64,000 nt of DNA from Neoconidiobolus thromboides FSU 785 (taxonomy: Eukaryota; Entomophthoromycota; Entomophthoromycetes; Entomophthorales; Neoconidiobolaceae): assembly GCA_025603075.1 (NCBI GenBank), contig MU626259.1, forward strand, positions 127,920 through 191,919, written 5' to 3'. The stretch's first letter is position 1; each line of letters begins with the position of its first letter. The notes under the pieces were generated by a model. The model did not search any database. It saw only the letters and a program-made list of their open reading frames with translations, and had not been told where the DNA came from. This document shows, piece by piece, positions 1 to 10,748 of this stretch. The position numbers and the translations under genes are program-made.

Positions 1-608
1 CACGTGGAGGTCGACCAGGACGCGATAATAATTTCTTTATTAATGGAAGTTTATTAAGAACAATCTTAGAATCTCTTGGATTCCGAGTTCGTCGTAGAGG
101 TTATTATGGAAACACAGATGAAAATTATGGTGAATATCCAAAGAATAATAATAATAAATATCCAACGAAACCTAAATATCCAACAGAACCTAAATATCCA
201 ACAGAACCTAAATACCCAACAGAACCTAAAAATCCAATTGTTAATATTGAGCATGAGGGTCAAAATCTAGCCATTGATCTTACTTCTATTATCCAACCTA
301 ATGCCTTGTTACAGCAAATTGAACAAATTTGCCCAAAAACATTATGTCCATCTTCTGAAGATCGTGATAATAAAGTCAAATTAAGGATTCCAGAACCAGT
401 TGGTCTTAAATGGTTACAAATGAATCGTTATCCAGTTGAACAATTCCGTGAACAAGAATTGGAATATGCTCAAGAATTATACAAATTTAATTCAGATCCT
501 AATTATATTTCTTCTGCTTCTATTAAAAAGAGGTTCGAATCTAAATATCAAGCTGATGAAGAAGAGATAGTTAAGAAAACCGTAGTTAAGAAAGTAGTTT
601 ATTATTAG
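1..608 (+). CDS. 3' end of a gene encoding a protein with KYPTEP repeats (partial)
   Basis: One reading frame is open from position 3 to the TAG at 606-608, giving the last 201 residues of a protein that starts left of the window. The first part is Gly/Arg/Asn-rich. It is followed by four tandem six-residue units of the form KYPT(E/K)P, encoded by an 18-bp DNA repeat at about 155-230. A roughly 120-residue acidic and basic tail follows, with one CPKTLC cysteine pair, and ends in a KKTVVKKVVYY stretch. No known domain was recognised. The frame continues unbroken through the repeat, so the real coding exon reaches the window edge. Function is unknown. The Pro/Lys/Glu repeats suggest a flexible linker or surface-protein stalk, but this is only an inference. 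Confidence 0.7.
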   Translation, partial: RGGRPGRDNNFFINGSLLRTILESLGFRVRRRGYYGNTDENYGEYPKNNNNKYPTKPKYPTEPKYPTEPKYPTEPKNPIVNIEHEGQNLAIDLTSIIQPNALLQQIEQICPKTLCPSSEDRDNKVKLRIPEPVGLKWLQMNRYPVEQFREQELEYAQELYKFNSDPNYISSASIKKRFESKYQADEEEIVKKTVVKKVVYY

Positions 609-783
609 GCCTTTTTAATTTTAATTTTAATAAAATATTTTATAACAATTTAATTGAATATGATGTATTCAACTCAAGCTTTATGATTGATTTATGGAAT
701 TTTGTAAGTATGTTCAAAAAAATCATTATAGTTACTAGTCTTGCAAACCAAAAAAAGAACACATTAATCTTATATATATTAAA

Positions 784-855
784 GCCTAATATGGGGCTCG
801 AACCCATGACCCTGAGATTAAAAGTCTCATGCTCTACCGACTGAGCTAATCAGGC
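784..855 (-). tRNA. tRNA-Lys (anticodon UUU)
   Basis: Read on the minus strand, this 72-nt segment folds as a complete cloverleaf. The acceptor stem GCCTGAT pairs with ATTAGGC with one weak pair. The D-loop contains AGCTCAGTCGGTAGAGC, the B-box reads GGTTCGAGCCC, and the anticodon loop CTTTTAA carries TTT. There is no intron. A run of A on the plus strand near 748-755 is the oligo-T terminator when read in the gene's direction. Confidence 0.95.
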
Positions 856-1745
856 ATCTTTTTGAACTAGATGAAAATTAATTAGATAAGTAATATATCA
901 ATACTTTTCAAAATCATATGAGGCAGCTTTCTATTCTTCAATGTACAATAGTTTAAAAAAGGGCTACGTTTTTTAAATTCACTATAATTTGATAACAATA
1001 AGTAAAATATTCAATAAAACTGTTTAATTCAACCTTAGTAAGTTTATAGAGATGTTTTTTGTTTTAAATTTAAAATAATATTTTTATAATCTGTTAAAAG
1101 GTGAATAAAACTTAAAAAGCAAATATTTTTGATACATAATCAATATTTAAACTAAAATTAAGCTAATTTTACTCTTAATTTTGATCAAGGTTTTAAACAA
1201 ACTCTTGTCTTACTATAAGGACTTCTATTTTTTATTGATAAGCTAGACACCTCACTCAACTTGAAGACATACACAATCTATGGCGTATTAGAAATAAAAA
1301 TCTGTATTAGTAATTATTATTAGTTTTATTTTGCAATCAAATTTAATCACATTAAAATTTAAGCTAGAAAATCAATATCCCGAAATTGATTGGTTTTTCC
1401 TGAGAATTTTTCTGAAAATGACGCAATTTAGAAAAGTGAATTTATTATTAATTTACATTTGCTATAAGTGGAGACAAAAAAATATTCAACTTCTAAAATT
1501 AGCAAGATTAAAGTAAAAAACTAATTTTGATTAACAATGTACTTTTAGTTTAAAAGAATTAAAAATAAAATTAAATAAACTAAAGTGGTTGAATTATAAA
1601 AATAAATATTTATATTACTAATATAAAAGTAAGATAGATAAATAGATATGTAAGCTTCCATTTTTTAAAAAGTATATAAACAATACTATTTCATATTTGA
1701 ATTATATAACTTAATTATAAATATAAAGATTTAGTAAAATAAAAA
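856..1745. other. Intergenic, AT-rich
   Basis: No convincing gene was seen. The only ORF of note (1331-1516) starts at a non-ATG codon and is low-complexity. The last 100 bases form the AT-rich upstream region of the Old Yellow Enzyme gene. Confidence 0.5.
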
Positions 1746-2924
1746 ATGACTGTATTTAATATTGAACCAAAAGATTTTGTAGTCGAACAAAATCCAACTG
1801 CTGGGAGTAATATAGAAGGAGAAAATGAAAATGCCCCTTTATTTAGTGAACTTACGATCAAAAATTTAACAATAAATAATCGGGTGGCTGTATCTCCCAT
1901 GTGTACCTATAGCTCTAAAGATGGATTTATGACCAACTGGCATTTAGTTCATTATGGACAATTTGCCTTGCATGGTGCAGGTTTAATCATTGTCGAAGCT
2001 ACCGCTGTATCTGAAGAAGGAAGAATTACACCCTATTGTGCTGGTATTTGGAAAGATGAACATATGGAGAAATTGACCGAAATTACAACTTATGTTCATC
2101 AACAAGGAGGTAAAATTGGTATTCAAATTGGACATTCAGGTAGAAAAGGTTCTACTTTCCCATTATATCATCCAAAAGCAGATGATATCGCTTCTAGAGA
2201 ATTTGGTGGTTGGGATAATATTATTGCCCCATCAGCTATTGCTTGGGATGATCAGCATTTGGTTCCAATTGAAATGACCATTCAAGATATTGATAGAGTT
2301 ATTAATGATTTTAAAAATGCAGCTGAAAGAGTGTTAAAGTCTGGTTTTGATGTACTCGAAATTCATGGAGCTCATGGCTATTTAATTCATGAATTTTTAT
2401 CCCCTATCTCCAACAAGCGTACTGACAAATATGGTGGTAGCTTTGAAAATAGAACTCGCTTCTTAAAACAAATTGTCCAAAATATTCGCCAAGTATGGCC
2501 TGCTGAAAAGCCATTATTTGTTAGGTTGAGTTGTACTGATTGGATTTCTGAAGAAATTAGTTGGGATTTAAATCAAACTCTTTCTTTAACAAAAGAATTG
2601 AGAGAATTAGGAGTAGATTTAATTGATTGTTCATCGGGTGGTACTAGTCCAAAACAAAAAATTACTACTGGTTTAGGTTATCAAGTGCAATTCTCTGAAG
2701 CAGTAAGACAACATAATAATAATGGGTTATTTACTGGTGCTGTAGGGCTTATCACTTCTCCTGAACAAGCTAATGAAATTATTAAAGATGATAAAGCTGA
2801 CTTAGTTTTCTTAGCTAGGGAATTTTTAAGGACTCCTAACTTTGTATTAAAAGCCGCTCAAGAATTAAAAGTTAAAGTGAAATATGCTCAACAGTATGAA
2901 AGAGGTCGTCGTTCATTTGATTAA
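1746..2924 (+). CDS. Old Yellow Enzyme-family NADH:flavin oxidoreductase (YqjM/NamA-like)
   Basis: Intronless gene encoding 392 residues. It is an FMN-dependent ene-reductase that uses NAD(P)H to reduce activated C=C bonds of enones and related electrophiles. Key family residues are visible. SPMC with Cys53 is the redox-tuning cysteine of the YqjM-type (class II/III) enzymes. Gln127 and His130 lie in GIQIGHSGRKG. His207 and His210 in EIHGAHGYL form the substrate-binding pair, followed by LSPISNKRTDKYGG and the phosphate-binding GAVGLITSPEQA near 331. The first roughly 30 residues are an extra, poorly conserved extension compared with the usual length of about 340-370. The physiological substrate cannot be told from sequence. 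A decayed copy lies on the opposite strand at 16326-17480, so this family has been duplicated locally. Confidence 0.95.
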   Translation: MTVFNIEPKDFVVEQNPTAGSNIEGENENAPLFSELTIKNLTINNRVAVSPMCTYSSKDGFMTNWHLVHYGQFALHGAGLIIVEATAVSEEGRITPYCAGIWKDEHMEKLTEITTYVHQQGGKIGIQIGHSGRKGSTFPLYHPKADDIASREFGGWDNIIAPSAIAWDDQHLVPIEMTIQDIDRVINDFKNAAERVLKSGFDVLEIHGAHGYLIHEFLSPISNKRTDKYGGSFENRTRFLKQIVQNIRQVWPAEKPLFVRLSCTDWISEEISWDLNQTLSLTKELRELGVDLIDCSSGGTSPKQKITTGLGYQVQFSEAVRQHNNNGLFTGAVGLITSPEQANEIIKDDKADLVFLAREFLRTPNFVLKAAQELKVKVKYAQQYERGRRSFD

Positions 2925-3784
2925 ATGAACTGTATTTTCTAATAGTGGCTCCTTTATCTAAACATGATCCTATTTTGATAGCGATAAAAATATTTTTTCC
3001 TCTTAGTTATAATAAATAAAAATGATTATTAAATTTTATTCTTTCTGTTTTACTCATAATCGTTAAAAGCTTAGCTTTGGTGAAAAATTTACTACTTGAT
3101 ATTAAAAAATGGGTTTGCTATAAATTGGCTAACTTATTATAGTTTAAATATTATTTACTTATACTGCATAAGTAAGGAAATATCATATGGGGATGCATTT
3201 TTGTATTTAAGAGTTTTACTAACAATTTTCCACTCAAATAGCGGTTAAAAGATGGAAAAAGTAATGAAGCCAAAAAAAAACATCTTCTTCATATCGTATC
3301 AAGTTTTTGAAAGATGTAAGAAAATGTTTTATACGGTTTTTTTATGAAATATAATGACTTTAACAACATTTTAATATACTTTATCTAATATGGAATGTCT
3401 TTATTTCTATAAAATTATAATACTCTTCAACTTAAATCAATTTATTCCTACACTAAATTACTGAAAGCATAATTTCTAAATTTAGTAAACTCTTAGCTTG
3501 GTGGAACATAGTAATACATCATGTTATAGTGAACTTTTCAAGAGAACAATAAAACTATAGAGAAAGAAATCAAGAGACACTTTAAAGTGTTAATATATCG
3601 CCATAGTTTTAAGCGTGGTATAAGGATAATAGTAATATCCAGGAATAATATAAAATAGTAAATTAAAGAACAGATAAAGATGAAATTTTTACTAAATAAA
3701 TCTAGAATAGGATAAAATGTTCTTGAAGCATTTCTATTTAATAAATCCTAAAACAATTTTAAAAAAGCTTTTTAACTAACTTGA
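2925..3784. other. Intergenic with one MITE copy
   Basis: AT-rich spacer between the Old Yellow Enzyme gene and the first TM-SPRY gene. It contains the inverted-repeat element at 3189-3290. Nothing else was recognised. Confidence 0.5.
3189..3290 (+). mobile_element. MITE-like element, copy 1
   Basis: The 102-bp element begins GGGGATGCATTTTTG, contains the family core (TTTTACTAACAATTTTCCACTC, then ATGGAAAAAGTAATGAAGCC), and ends in a degenerate CATCTTCTTC. It is flanked by ATAT on both sides. The 3' end has a short extra triplet relative to other copies. Confidence 0.8.
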
Positions 3785-4562
3785 ATGATTGATTCTTCCA
3801 CTACCATATTTGTTGTTATAATAGCCATCTTTTTATCCCTGTCAATATTAGTATTAGGACCCTATATTTATAAGCAGATAAGGAAAGGTGTTGGAAGAGA
3901 AGAATTAGTGGAGAATTCTTTAGAATTATTTCAAACTAATTATATCAAAGATACATTTCAACCAAGTTGTGGAAATAAAACCAAAATTAAAAAAAAGAAA
4001 TGTACTATTGAATTTTTAGAAAATTGTATCCTTCAATCTCATATCTATTTATTAACCTCTGTCTCGTTTTATTTTGAAATTAAAATATTGGAATTGAAAA
4101 ATGATTCTGAGTTATTAATCGGTTTAGCTGGTAAATGTGAAGATAAAATAGATGGTAATTAATATTTCTATACCTTTTTGTTTTATAGCTTTACCTCTTA
4201 TAGAACATTGTATCCTACTTAAAGCCCGAAATAATGGAGTAATAATAAACAAAACCGAGTATCCGCAAGCTTATGTACAAACAATAAAAGCCTTAGATAT
4301 TGTAGGAATATACTATGATAATCACAGCAAAGAACTGACTTTTACCTATAACGGTAGAGACTTGTTATATTATGAATACAGTGGAGGAGGAACGATCTTG
4401 CTACCCACTATATTCAGCACTCAAGGTACTAAAATTTCATACAATTTAGGAGATAATATGTATTTTTATTATCGAGCTAATGAATTAAAAATTATTGGTA
4501 CTAGTAGTTATATAAAAGAAGCGCCACCAACATATGAAAATAATAATGATAGGATAATCTAA
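3785..4562 (+). CDS. Membrane-anchored SPRY protein with C-terminal PPxY motif (Ssh4/Ear1-like), copy 1
   Basis: Two exons, 3785-4154 and 4204-4562, with a 49-bp intron, encode about 242 residues. A single hydrophobic helix at residues 8-28 is followed by a short basic stretch. A B30.2/SPRY-like beta domain comes next, showing the YFEIKI-type strand, the FTYNGRDL strand and the LLPTIFS strand. The tail carries APPTYEN, a PPxY WW-domain ligand. The more distal acceptor was chosen because exon 2 then begins EHCILLK, which aligns with DNSILF in both paralogues. A nearer acceptor at 4189 also stays in frame. Yeast Ssh4 and Ear1 share this TM-SPRY-PPxY layout and recruit the Rsp5 ubiquitin ligase to endosomal cargo. 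By analogy this is a candidate ubiquitin-ligase adaptor on an endomembrane. That role is inferred from architecture only. Confidence 0.75.
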
Positions 4563-4652
4563 ATCTTTTCTTGTTTAAATAATTAATAAAATCTTATATT
4601 TATAGTCTAAAAGAGGGATTTATATACTTTATTATATACCAATTAACAGAAT

Positions 4653-4725
4653 GGGGTAGTAGCTCAATCGGTAGAGTACTCGCTTTGCATGCGAGGGGCA
4701 CGGGGATCGAAACCCTGCTACTCCA
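4653..4725 (+). tRNA. tRNA-Ala (anticodon UGC)
   Basis: A 73-nt cloverleaf without an intron. GGGGTAG pairs with CTACTCC and the discriminator base is A. The D-arm is TAGCTCAATCGGTAGA. The anticodon stem CTCGC/GCGAG closes the loop TTTGCAT, which carries TGC. The T-loop region reads GGATCGAAACC, close to the B-box consensus. A short T-rich stretch follows directly. Confidence 0.95.
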
Positions 4726-5355
4726 GTTAATTATTTTAACTTTATATAAATTAATTTTTTGTAAACAAGTTCAATAAATACTTATCACTACTAATGATTG
4801 TATTATCTTCAAATGGGTTACTACTTCACGAATGAAAAAGGTAACATTTCAACAACTTTATGTTTTAATATTGTCAAATTGACGAATAGTAATAAGTTAG
4901 TAAGATCTAATTTTAGCTATTAGGTTCCATTTTTTTAATAAAACTTTATCTTAAACTTAAATTGAATTTTGGTTCTCAAGTTTATTTGATTTTAACCAAT
5001 AAAAATAAAAATGGAGAAATTGAATTAAAAAGAATGTAACAAGAGGCGCCAATTAGGACGTTGGAATTGAAAATAAAAGACCATTTATAAAAAGGTCAAA
5101 CTTTAACAGCTAAGAGTAATTAATTGAAAGGTAAATTTATAGAAATAAACAATTGAAAAAATAAAGAAAGAGGAAAGGATAAATAAACTTTTGGTTTCAA
5201 GATAAATAATATTAAAGGTTTTGAGTATTCAAGTTTTAAAAGTTCTCAATACTATTAATTCAATTTTTGGATAATTTTCTTTTTATTTTCTATTTTCTTA
5301 GAATCAACTTTATTTTTTGTTAATTTTTACGATACTCATTTATTAACTTAATATT
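4726..5355. other. Intergenic, upstream region of F-BAR gene
   Basis: AT-rich spacer with a pyrimidine-rich stretch (about 5275-5335) just before the F-BAR start codon. No other feature was recognised. Confidence 0.4.
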
Positions 5356-7636
5356 ATGTTAGCTAATATTAAAAATCAATCCCCATTTACTGAAAAGATG
5401 GTAAGTTTTTATATAGTAATTTGTTACTAATATAATCTAATTACTTTTGTCTTAGAGCATAACGCATGAAAATTATAACACTCATGGAGACCAATATACA
5501 GTTGGATATGAAGCTAATTTAAATGAAAATTGGTTAAAATGGTTTAAATCAACCAAAAGTACAACCAAAGAATTAGAATTGTTTTTTCGACTAAGAGCTG
5601 ACTTAGAAGAAGAATATTCGAATAAATTAATTCAATTAACTAAGTTACCTTTTGGATATAATGAAAAAGGGTATTTTTTAGTTTTATATCTATTAATGCG
5701 AATATTAATCTATACATTATATAGGTCATTACAAGGAGCTTTAGGGGCAACATTAAGAGAGTTAGAAGTAGTAGCTAACGACCATATTCAATTGGCTAAT
5801 AAAATAAGAACTGAGCTACAAGAAGCTACTGGACAAGCATACCAACATCATAAACAAAATAAAAAAAATTTATACAAAAATTTAGAAACTAAAGTTAGAG
5901 AAAGGGATGGGTTTTCTTTTATGTTAGAAAGAGTAATCATTTTTGTATTAATTTCAATCAAGTTAGTTAATGAATTATTTTTAATAGGCTAGAGAAAGAG
6001 TGTTAGAATTTCAACAAATTGGTAATGACGCTGCTAGATATGGGGCTGACCAAGAATTAAGATTATCTCAAGCTCGATTTGAAGATTCAGAAAATCAATT
6101 ATATTTAGAAAAAGAAAAAATTTCGAACGGTCATCGTAATTTAGAAGTTAACCGTGTTCAATTTATTAGAAATATTTTATGGAGATATACTAATTTAATT
6201 TCAAGTACTTGTGTAACTGATGATGAAGTAAGATAAATTAAGGATTAAATATATAGTTTACTAATGGATTATTTAGTCACTTGAAAAAATACGTAGAGAA
6301 TTAGAAAAATGCGATTCTAAAGCTCAAGTAGAAGATTTATTAGAAGCATTTCAATCGAATACTTATTCATATAGTAATATTAATATAGGTTTATTTATTA
6401 GCTTTTATTAACATAATTTGTTTAGATTCAGATGATGATAGTAACAATTCTAATACATCTCAAAATAATAATCAAAATTTGTATGAAAAACAAAATTTAA
6501 ATAATTTAAATAATATTGCTGTTCCTGAAAAAAGTTCTCCCTTACGTAATGAAATCAGAAAATCCCAAGATCCTAAATTGAATCAGTTGGCATCTTCTTT
6601 AGCTGGTTCTGAAATGAATTCACATAAAAATTATACTAATAATAATTCACCAGTTACACCAATTACTAATGAAAAATCAAAGTTGATTTCAAGCGATTTA
6701 GTTAGTGCAACTATTGCTCGTAGTCCAATATTAGCAGCAAAAAGGTCCTCTACTGGTAGTAGACCAGTATCTCGTACACCAACTATACCATCTAATTTGG
6801 GAAATAATTCACCAGCCCAATTTTCATCCCCAAATCCATCTACCCAACATGGTTATGATTCCCCAAGATCAATGTATAATTTAGAAAGATCAGGTTCTAA
6901 TTCTTCTAAACATTCACAAAATGGTAAAATAAGGTCCATATCACCACCGGAAGAATTTTGTCCATCACCAAATAATTTACAACGATCTTTTAGTACTATA
7001 CCTAATCAAAGTTATTTAAGACAATCACCTCATCCCCATCCGCATTCTCAATCAGTTCCATTACCTCATTCAGCACCTTATTCACCGGCTAATAATAATT
7101 ATCCAATTAATTATTATCATCCAGACCAAAGAGTTATGACTATTTCACCACCAAATTCTTACTCTCCTGCTCATACTAATATTCATAGTAAGCCTAATAC
7201 AAATATGATACCTGCTCCTCAATTTCAAATGCAACCTACTACTCCACGTAATAATAATCAAATCCCTCTACAACAACAACAACAACAATTACAACAACAA
7301 CCTCAATCCCAAACTCAACCTCAACCTCAATCTCAACCTCAACAAATTAATAATAATAATAATAATAATGTAACAGTTAGTACACTAAATGGTAATAAAA
7401 CAAATAATAATAAAAATAGTACTAGACCTGATTCTAGACCAATATTATTTTATGTTAAAGCAATGTATGATTATGAAGCAGAAATAAGTGAAGAAATATC
7501 CTTAGTAGAAGGACAAATTATATCAGTATTAGCTACTCAATTAGATGGTTGGTGGGAAGGAGAAGTTCAAGATAATAATGGCACTTATTTAAGAGGTATT
7601 TTCCCATCGAATTTTACAGAACCAGTATCACTTTAA
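5356..7636 (+). CDS. F-BAR and SH3 domain protein (Cdc15/Imp2/Hof1-type PCH family)
   Basis: Six exons are inferred: 5356-5400, 5456-5670, 5725-5932, 5988-6227, 6277-6388 and 6426-7636, giving about 676 residues. Residues about 20-265 form a helical F-BAR domain. It opens with a family-typical stretch in which an aromatic/helical WLKWFK segment precedes LELFFRLRADLEEEYSNKL. A long disordered Ser/Pro/Asn/Gln region follows, with a polyglutamine tract. Residues about 613-676 form a C-terminal SH3 domain with AMYDY, the DGWWEGE tryptophan pair and GIFPSNF. PCH proteins bind curved plasma membrane and scaffold the cytokinetic ring or endocytic actin. The single C-terminal SH3 favours the Cdc15/Imp2 branch, though a Bzz1-like role is possible. 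The exon 3/4 junction (FSFMLER to ARERVLEF) is the least certain join. The 5' ATG is supported by the 15-codon first exon ending at a perfect GTAAGT donor. Confidence 0.88.
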
Positions 7637-8206
7637 TAATTGTTGTTTAATATATATATGAGATTGTTATTATTTGTACTAACATGGATTTAGTTTTTTT
7701 TGTTAATTCGTTATTTTAAAATTGATGCCAGATGATTTAGAGTGCAATGTGTGTATCTTTAAAGTTATCTTCAATTCATCTCCCCCACTTATCTTTTAAT
7801 CCCTTAACTTGAAGATTTTTATCGTTTATTAAATTTTTTATATTTTATAGTTTTTGAATTAATTTATTTTGTAGTTTGTTTTATTTATGTTTAACTTAAA
7901 ATTTATATTATAATTGTTTATTATAAGTTTAATCAATTGTTTATAATTTTTAAAAGTTTTAAATTTTAATTGTTGATTTTAAAATCAATAATTTTATTTG
8001 ACAACTATTTTGGATCTGAATTTTATCGGAAATTTATAAACTTTCAAGTTAAAAAAATAACGACTAAAAACAGAAAAAAAAACAGTGAAATAAATTTAAT
8101 AAAACCGTTTACAACTAACATTTATATTAGCAATATATATAAATATATAATATATAAATATATTATATTCGAATAATTAAATTTAAATTTTAAATATATA
8201 CACATA
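7637..8206. other. Intergenic, AT-rich
   Basis: Very low-complexity A/T sequence, including near-palindromic TATATAAATATATAATATA stretches near 8135-8165. The small ORF at 7970-8176 is compositionally random and is not called. Confidence 0.4.
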
Positions 8207-8686
8207 ATGAAATATCAATTTGTATTCATTTTAGTAACATTAAGTAGCATATCAAGTAGACCTTTATTATTCGATGGTGCCAATGGACTAGATGGAATCA
8301 CCAAACTATTATCTGGTGCATCAAAAAATAAAGCTATACCAGCAAGTAAAGAATTCGAATCAGCAATTGAAGGTAATCAATTTGTTTCTACAGAAATTCA
8401 ATTTGACCCCTAATTTTTAATAGAAAGTAGACCATCAATGGAATCGAAACGACCAGTAATTAAAGAAGCTCCTATTATTCAAGAAAGTTCAAGAGATACT
8501 TCAAGGAGTTTAATACCAGATAGAGAAAATACAGAAAATAGAGAAAATAGAGAAAATAGAGAAACTGAACCAGAATTGCCAATGCCACAAGAAGCCAATC
8601 AACCACCTTTAGAACCACCAAGTACTGGTCCAATGACGGTAGCTACACCAGATCCAGCAGCTAATTTTTTCTTAGCAGAAGAATAA
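8207..8686 (+). CDS. Small putative secreted protein with ENR repeats
   Basis: Two exons, 8207-8372 and 8424-8686, with a 51-bp intron (GTAATC...AATAG), encode 142 residues. The N-terminus MKYQFVFILVTLSSISS looks like a cleavable signal peptide. The mature part has no cysteines and is predicted disordered. It contains three to four ENRE(N/T) units around residues 86-98 and a Pro/Glu-rich C-terminus ending FFLAEE. Without splicing the first frame stops at 8413, and with splicing the two frames join exactly in phase. No homologous family was recognised. Its size, signal peptide and lack of domains are compatible with a small secreted protein, but there is no sequence evidence for a specific target. 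Confidence 0.65.
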
Positions 8687-9705
8687 GAGAAATTTATTTT
8701 TAATTTGCATTAAACATTTAGTTCTATATTGATATTAATTAAGTTATATTAAATAATAGTTCAAATAATCATTTTATCTGAAATTTTTTTAAAATATTAT
8801 AGTATTCAATTTCATGATATTAAAGCCAAGAGTGCTGTATTTTTCTAACAAGAACAGTTATAAGATCTCATAATTTCAATCTCTTTTGAATGATTTTTAC
8901 ATATTTAAAATTCCTAAGATAAAGTAATATTTGGTCGCTTTATCAATAAAGTTAAATAGTCATTGACTTACTTTTATCTGTTATTAAAGTTATAGGAAAT
9001 AAATTATTCTTTTAAGTTATTTTTTCATTGATTATTGAAAAATCTTCTACTCCAATTAATAATTAATAAGTAAAATGACTATAATATCAATACTTGTTAG
9101 AAAATCATCGTTTATTAATCAAAATTATTTATAAAAGTATGATGAATTACTGGCTCACACAATTAATATACATAAAACTGTATTTATTTAATACGTTTTA
9201 GATAACAAATTTAGACTTTTTCACTTTCGGGTTTTTTACCTTAGCTATTTTAACTTTTACAACAACATCACCATATAAAGATATTAATGCTTCAATTTAC
9301 TTAAAGAATTGAATATGTTACTTAGTTGTCATTAAATAGATAAGCCTTATGGTAATTTGGATGATATTGTTAGCTTCAATAATATTTTTTATTATAGTAA
9401 AGGCAGTTGGATATAAACAAATGTTTGATTTAATATGTAAATATTTTTATATTATTTTGACTATTTTTTATGTAGCGTAAAATTTAAAAAAACTAATTAT
9501 GAACTACTGTAACAAAAGGCATCCCCATAGTAACAATAATATATAACTAACATACATTTTATCCATTTAGTGAATTTTCTAAAGAGAAACAAAAGAACCT
9601 TATAATCCTTATTGTGTAAGCAAACTAGGTTACCACCCCATATCATCTTTTAATCTGAATGTTTTTATAGTTCTTAGTTATAGTAACTAAAAAAAAAGGA
9701 AAGTT
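8687..9705. other. Intergenic, AT-rich
   Basis: No gene was recognised. A short GGCATCCCCATAG at about 9518-9530 resembles one end of the MITE family, but no body or partner end was found, so it is not annotated as a copy. Confidence 0.4.
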
Positions 9706-10748
9706 ATGATTCAATCAACCAATGAAATTGCTCAAATGCTTCCCATTTATAGAAAATTTGCACTTAATAGCTTTTCAAGTGCCAATAGCCAAGGCTTATT
9801 TAATGACCAACCGGTTCTAGAGATAAAATTGGTAATAAATTGAAGGTAAAATGAAATATAAATAAAGAAAAACTTCTTTTCTTAAATTATTTATTATAGA
9901 ATAATTCAATTAGAATGTCGTGTCAAGAAACATATTTAAAAAATATAGCTACTCAGTTAGATCATATTAAACAATTGGATACTTACCTTGCCGGTTATTC
10001 TCCAGTTAAATTATTAAGTCAAGTGGTCGATATTAATGCTAAGCTAATGACTGAGTTGAGTGAACTGATGGATATAAGGAGGCAACAGGAGTTTGAAATG
10101 AAGCGAGTTAAAATTATAGAACATGTTGAATTGAATAAAAAGTTTATATCGAAATTGGAAACTTATAAAAACTCGTCCAAAGTAAAGCGATTTTTATTTA
10201 AATTTAGTTTTTATAAGATGTTAAATTCTACCAAAGATGCTTTATTTAAATCATATTCAAGTATTATTTTAACAGATGATAAAGATATAGCTACTAGTAT
10301 CAAAGAATTCGAATCAGAGAAAGAGATCCAACCTATTAGACGTATGAGTACTCAAATTGATTATAATAAGAGCAAAGTCTCCGATCCTTTAGTTCGAATA
10401 AAAAGGCGATCGAGTTCATTTTCTGAGGTATCTTGTAACTTTTTAGAAAAATGCAAACTAGAAGGAGTTAATAAAATGTTAAATAATAACAATTCCAAAT
10501 CCAATAGTGATTTGGTTCCTAATACTGATTTAATTCCGAATAATAAGAATCAATTAAATCCATTAAAATTAGATGATAACTTATTAAAACCAACACGATA
10601 TATTGGTAATATTGATGTGGGTGATTTTGGTTTAAATGTTATGAAAGATAAAGCTTGTCTTTATAGATCAACATCAAACGCTCATTCGGCTTTTTCTCCT
10701 CCCGGTGATATCTATTCTACCACTTACACCATCAATCGTTCTAAATAA
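9706..10748 (+). CDS. Unrecognised protein: helical N-terminus, Ser/Asn-rich tail (possible paralogue of the gene at 12603)
   Basis: The main exon is 9900-10748. An upstream exon at 9706-9831 (42 codons from an ATG) joins in phase across a 68-bp intron (GTAATA...TTATAG), giving about 324 residues. If the upstream exon is wrong, the ATG at 9915 gives 277 residues. The first 150 or so residues are predicted helical and rich in Leu/Lys/Glu, and the rest is Ser/Asn-rich and disordered with basic RRMS and KRRSSS clusters that resemble kinase sites. No signal peptide, TM helix or known domain was seen. The downstream gene on the same strand has the same layout and a similar SPxK-N-L-L pattern, suggesting an old tandem pair. 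Confidence 0.55.

Noticed and set aside
1331-1516. 61-residue ORF upstream of the Old Yellow Enzyme gene
   Set aside because: Starts at TTG; no domain; compositionally random.
9518-9530. GGCATCCCCATAG resembling a MITE end
   Set aside because: No core or opposite end found nearby; a 10-base match is compatible with chance.
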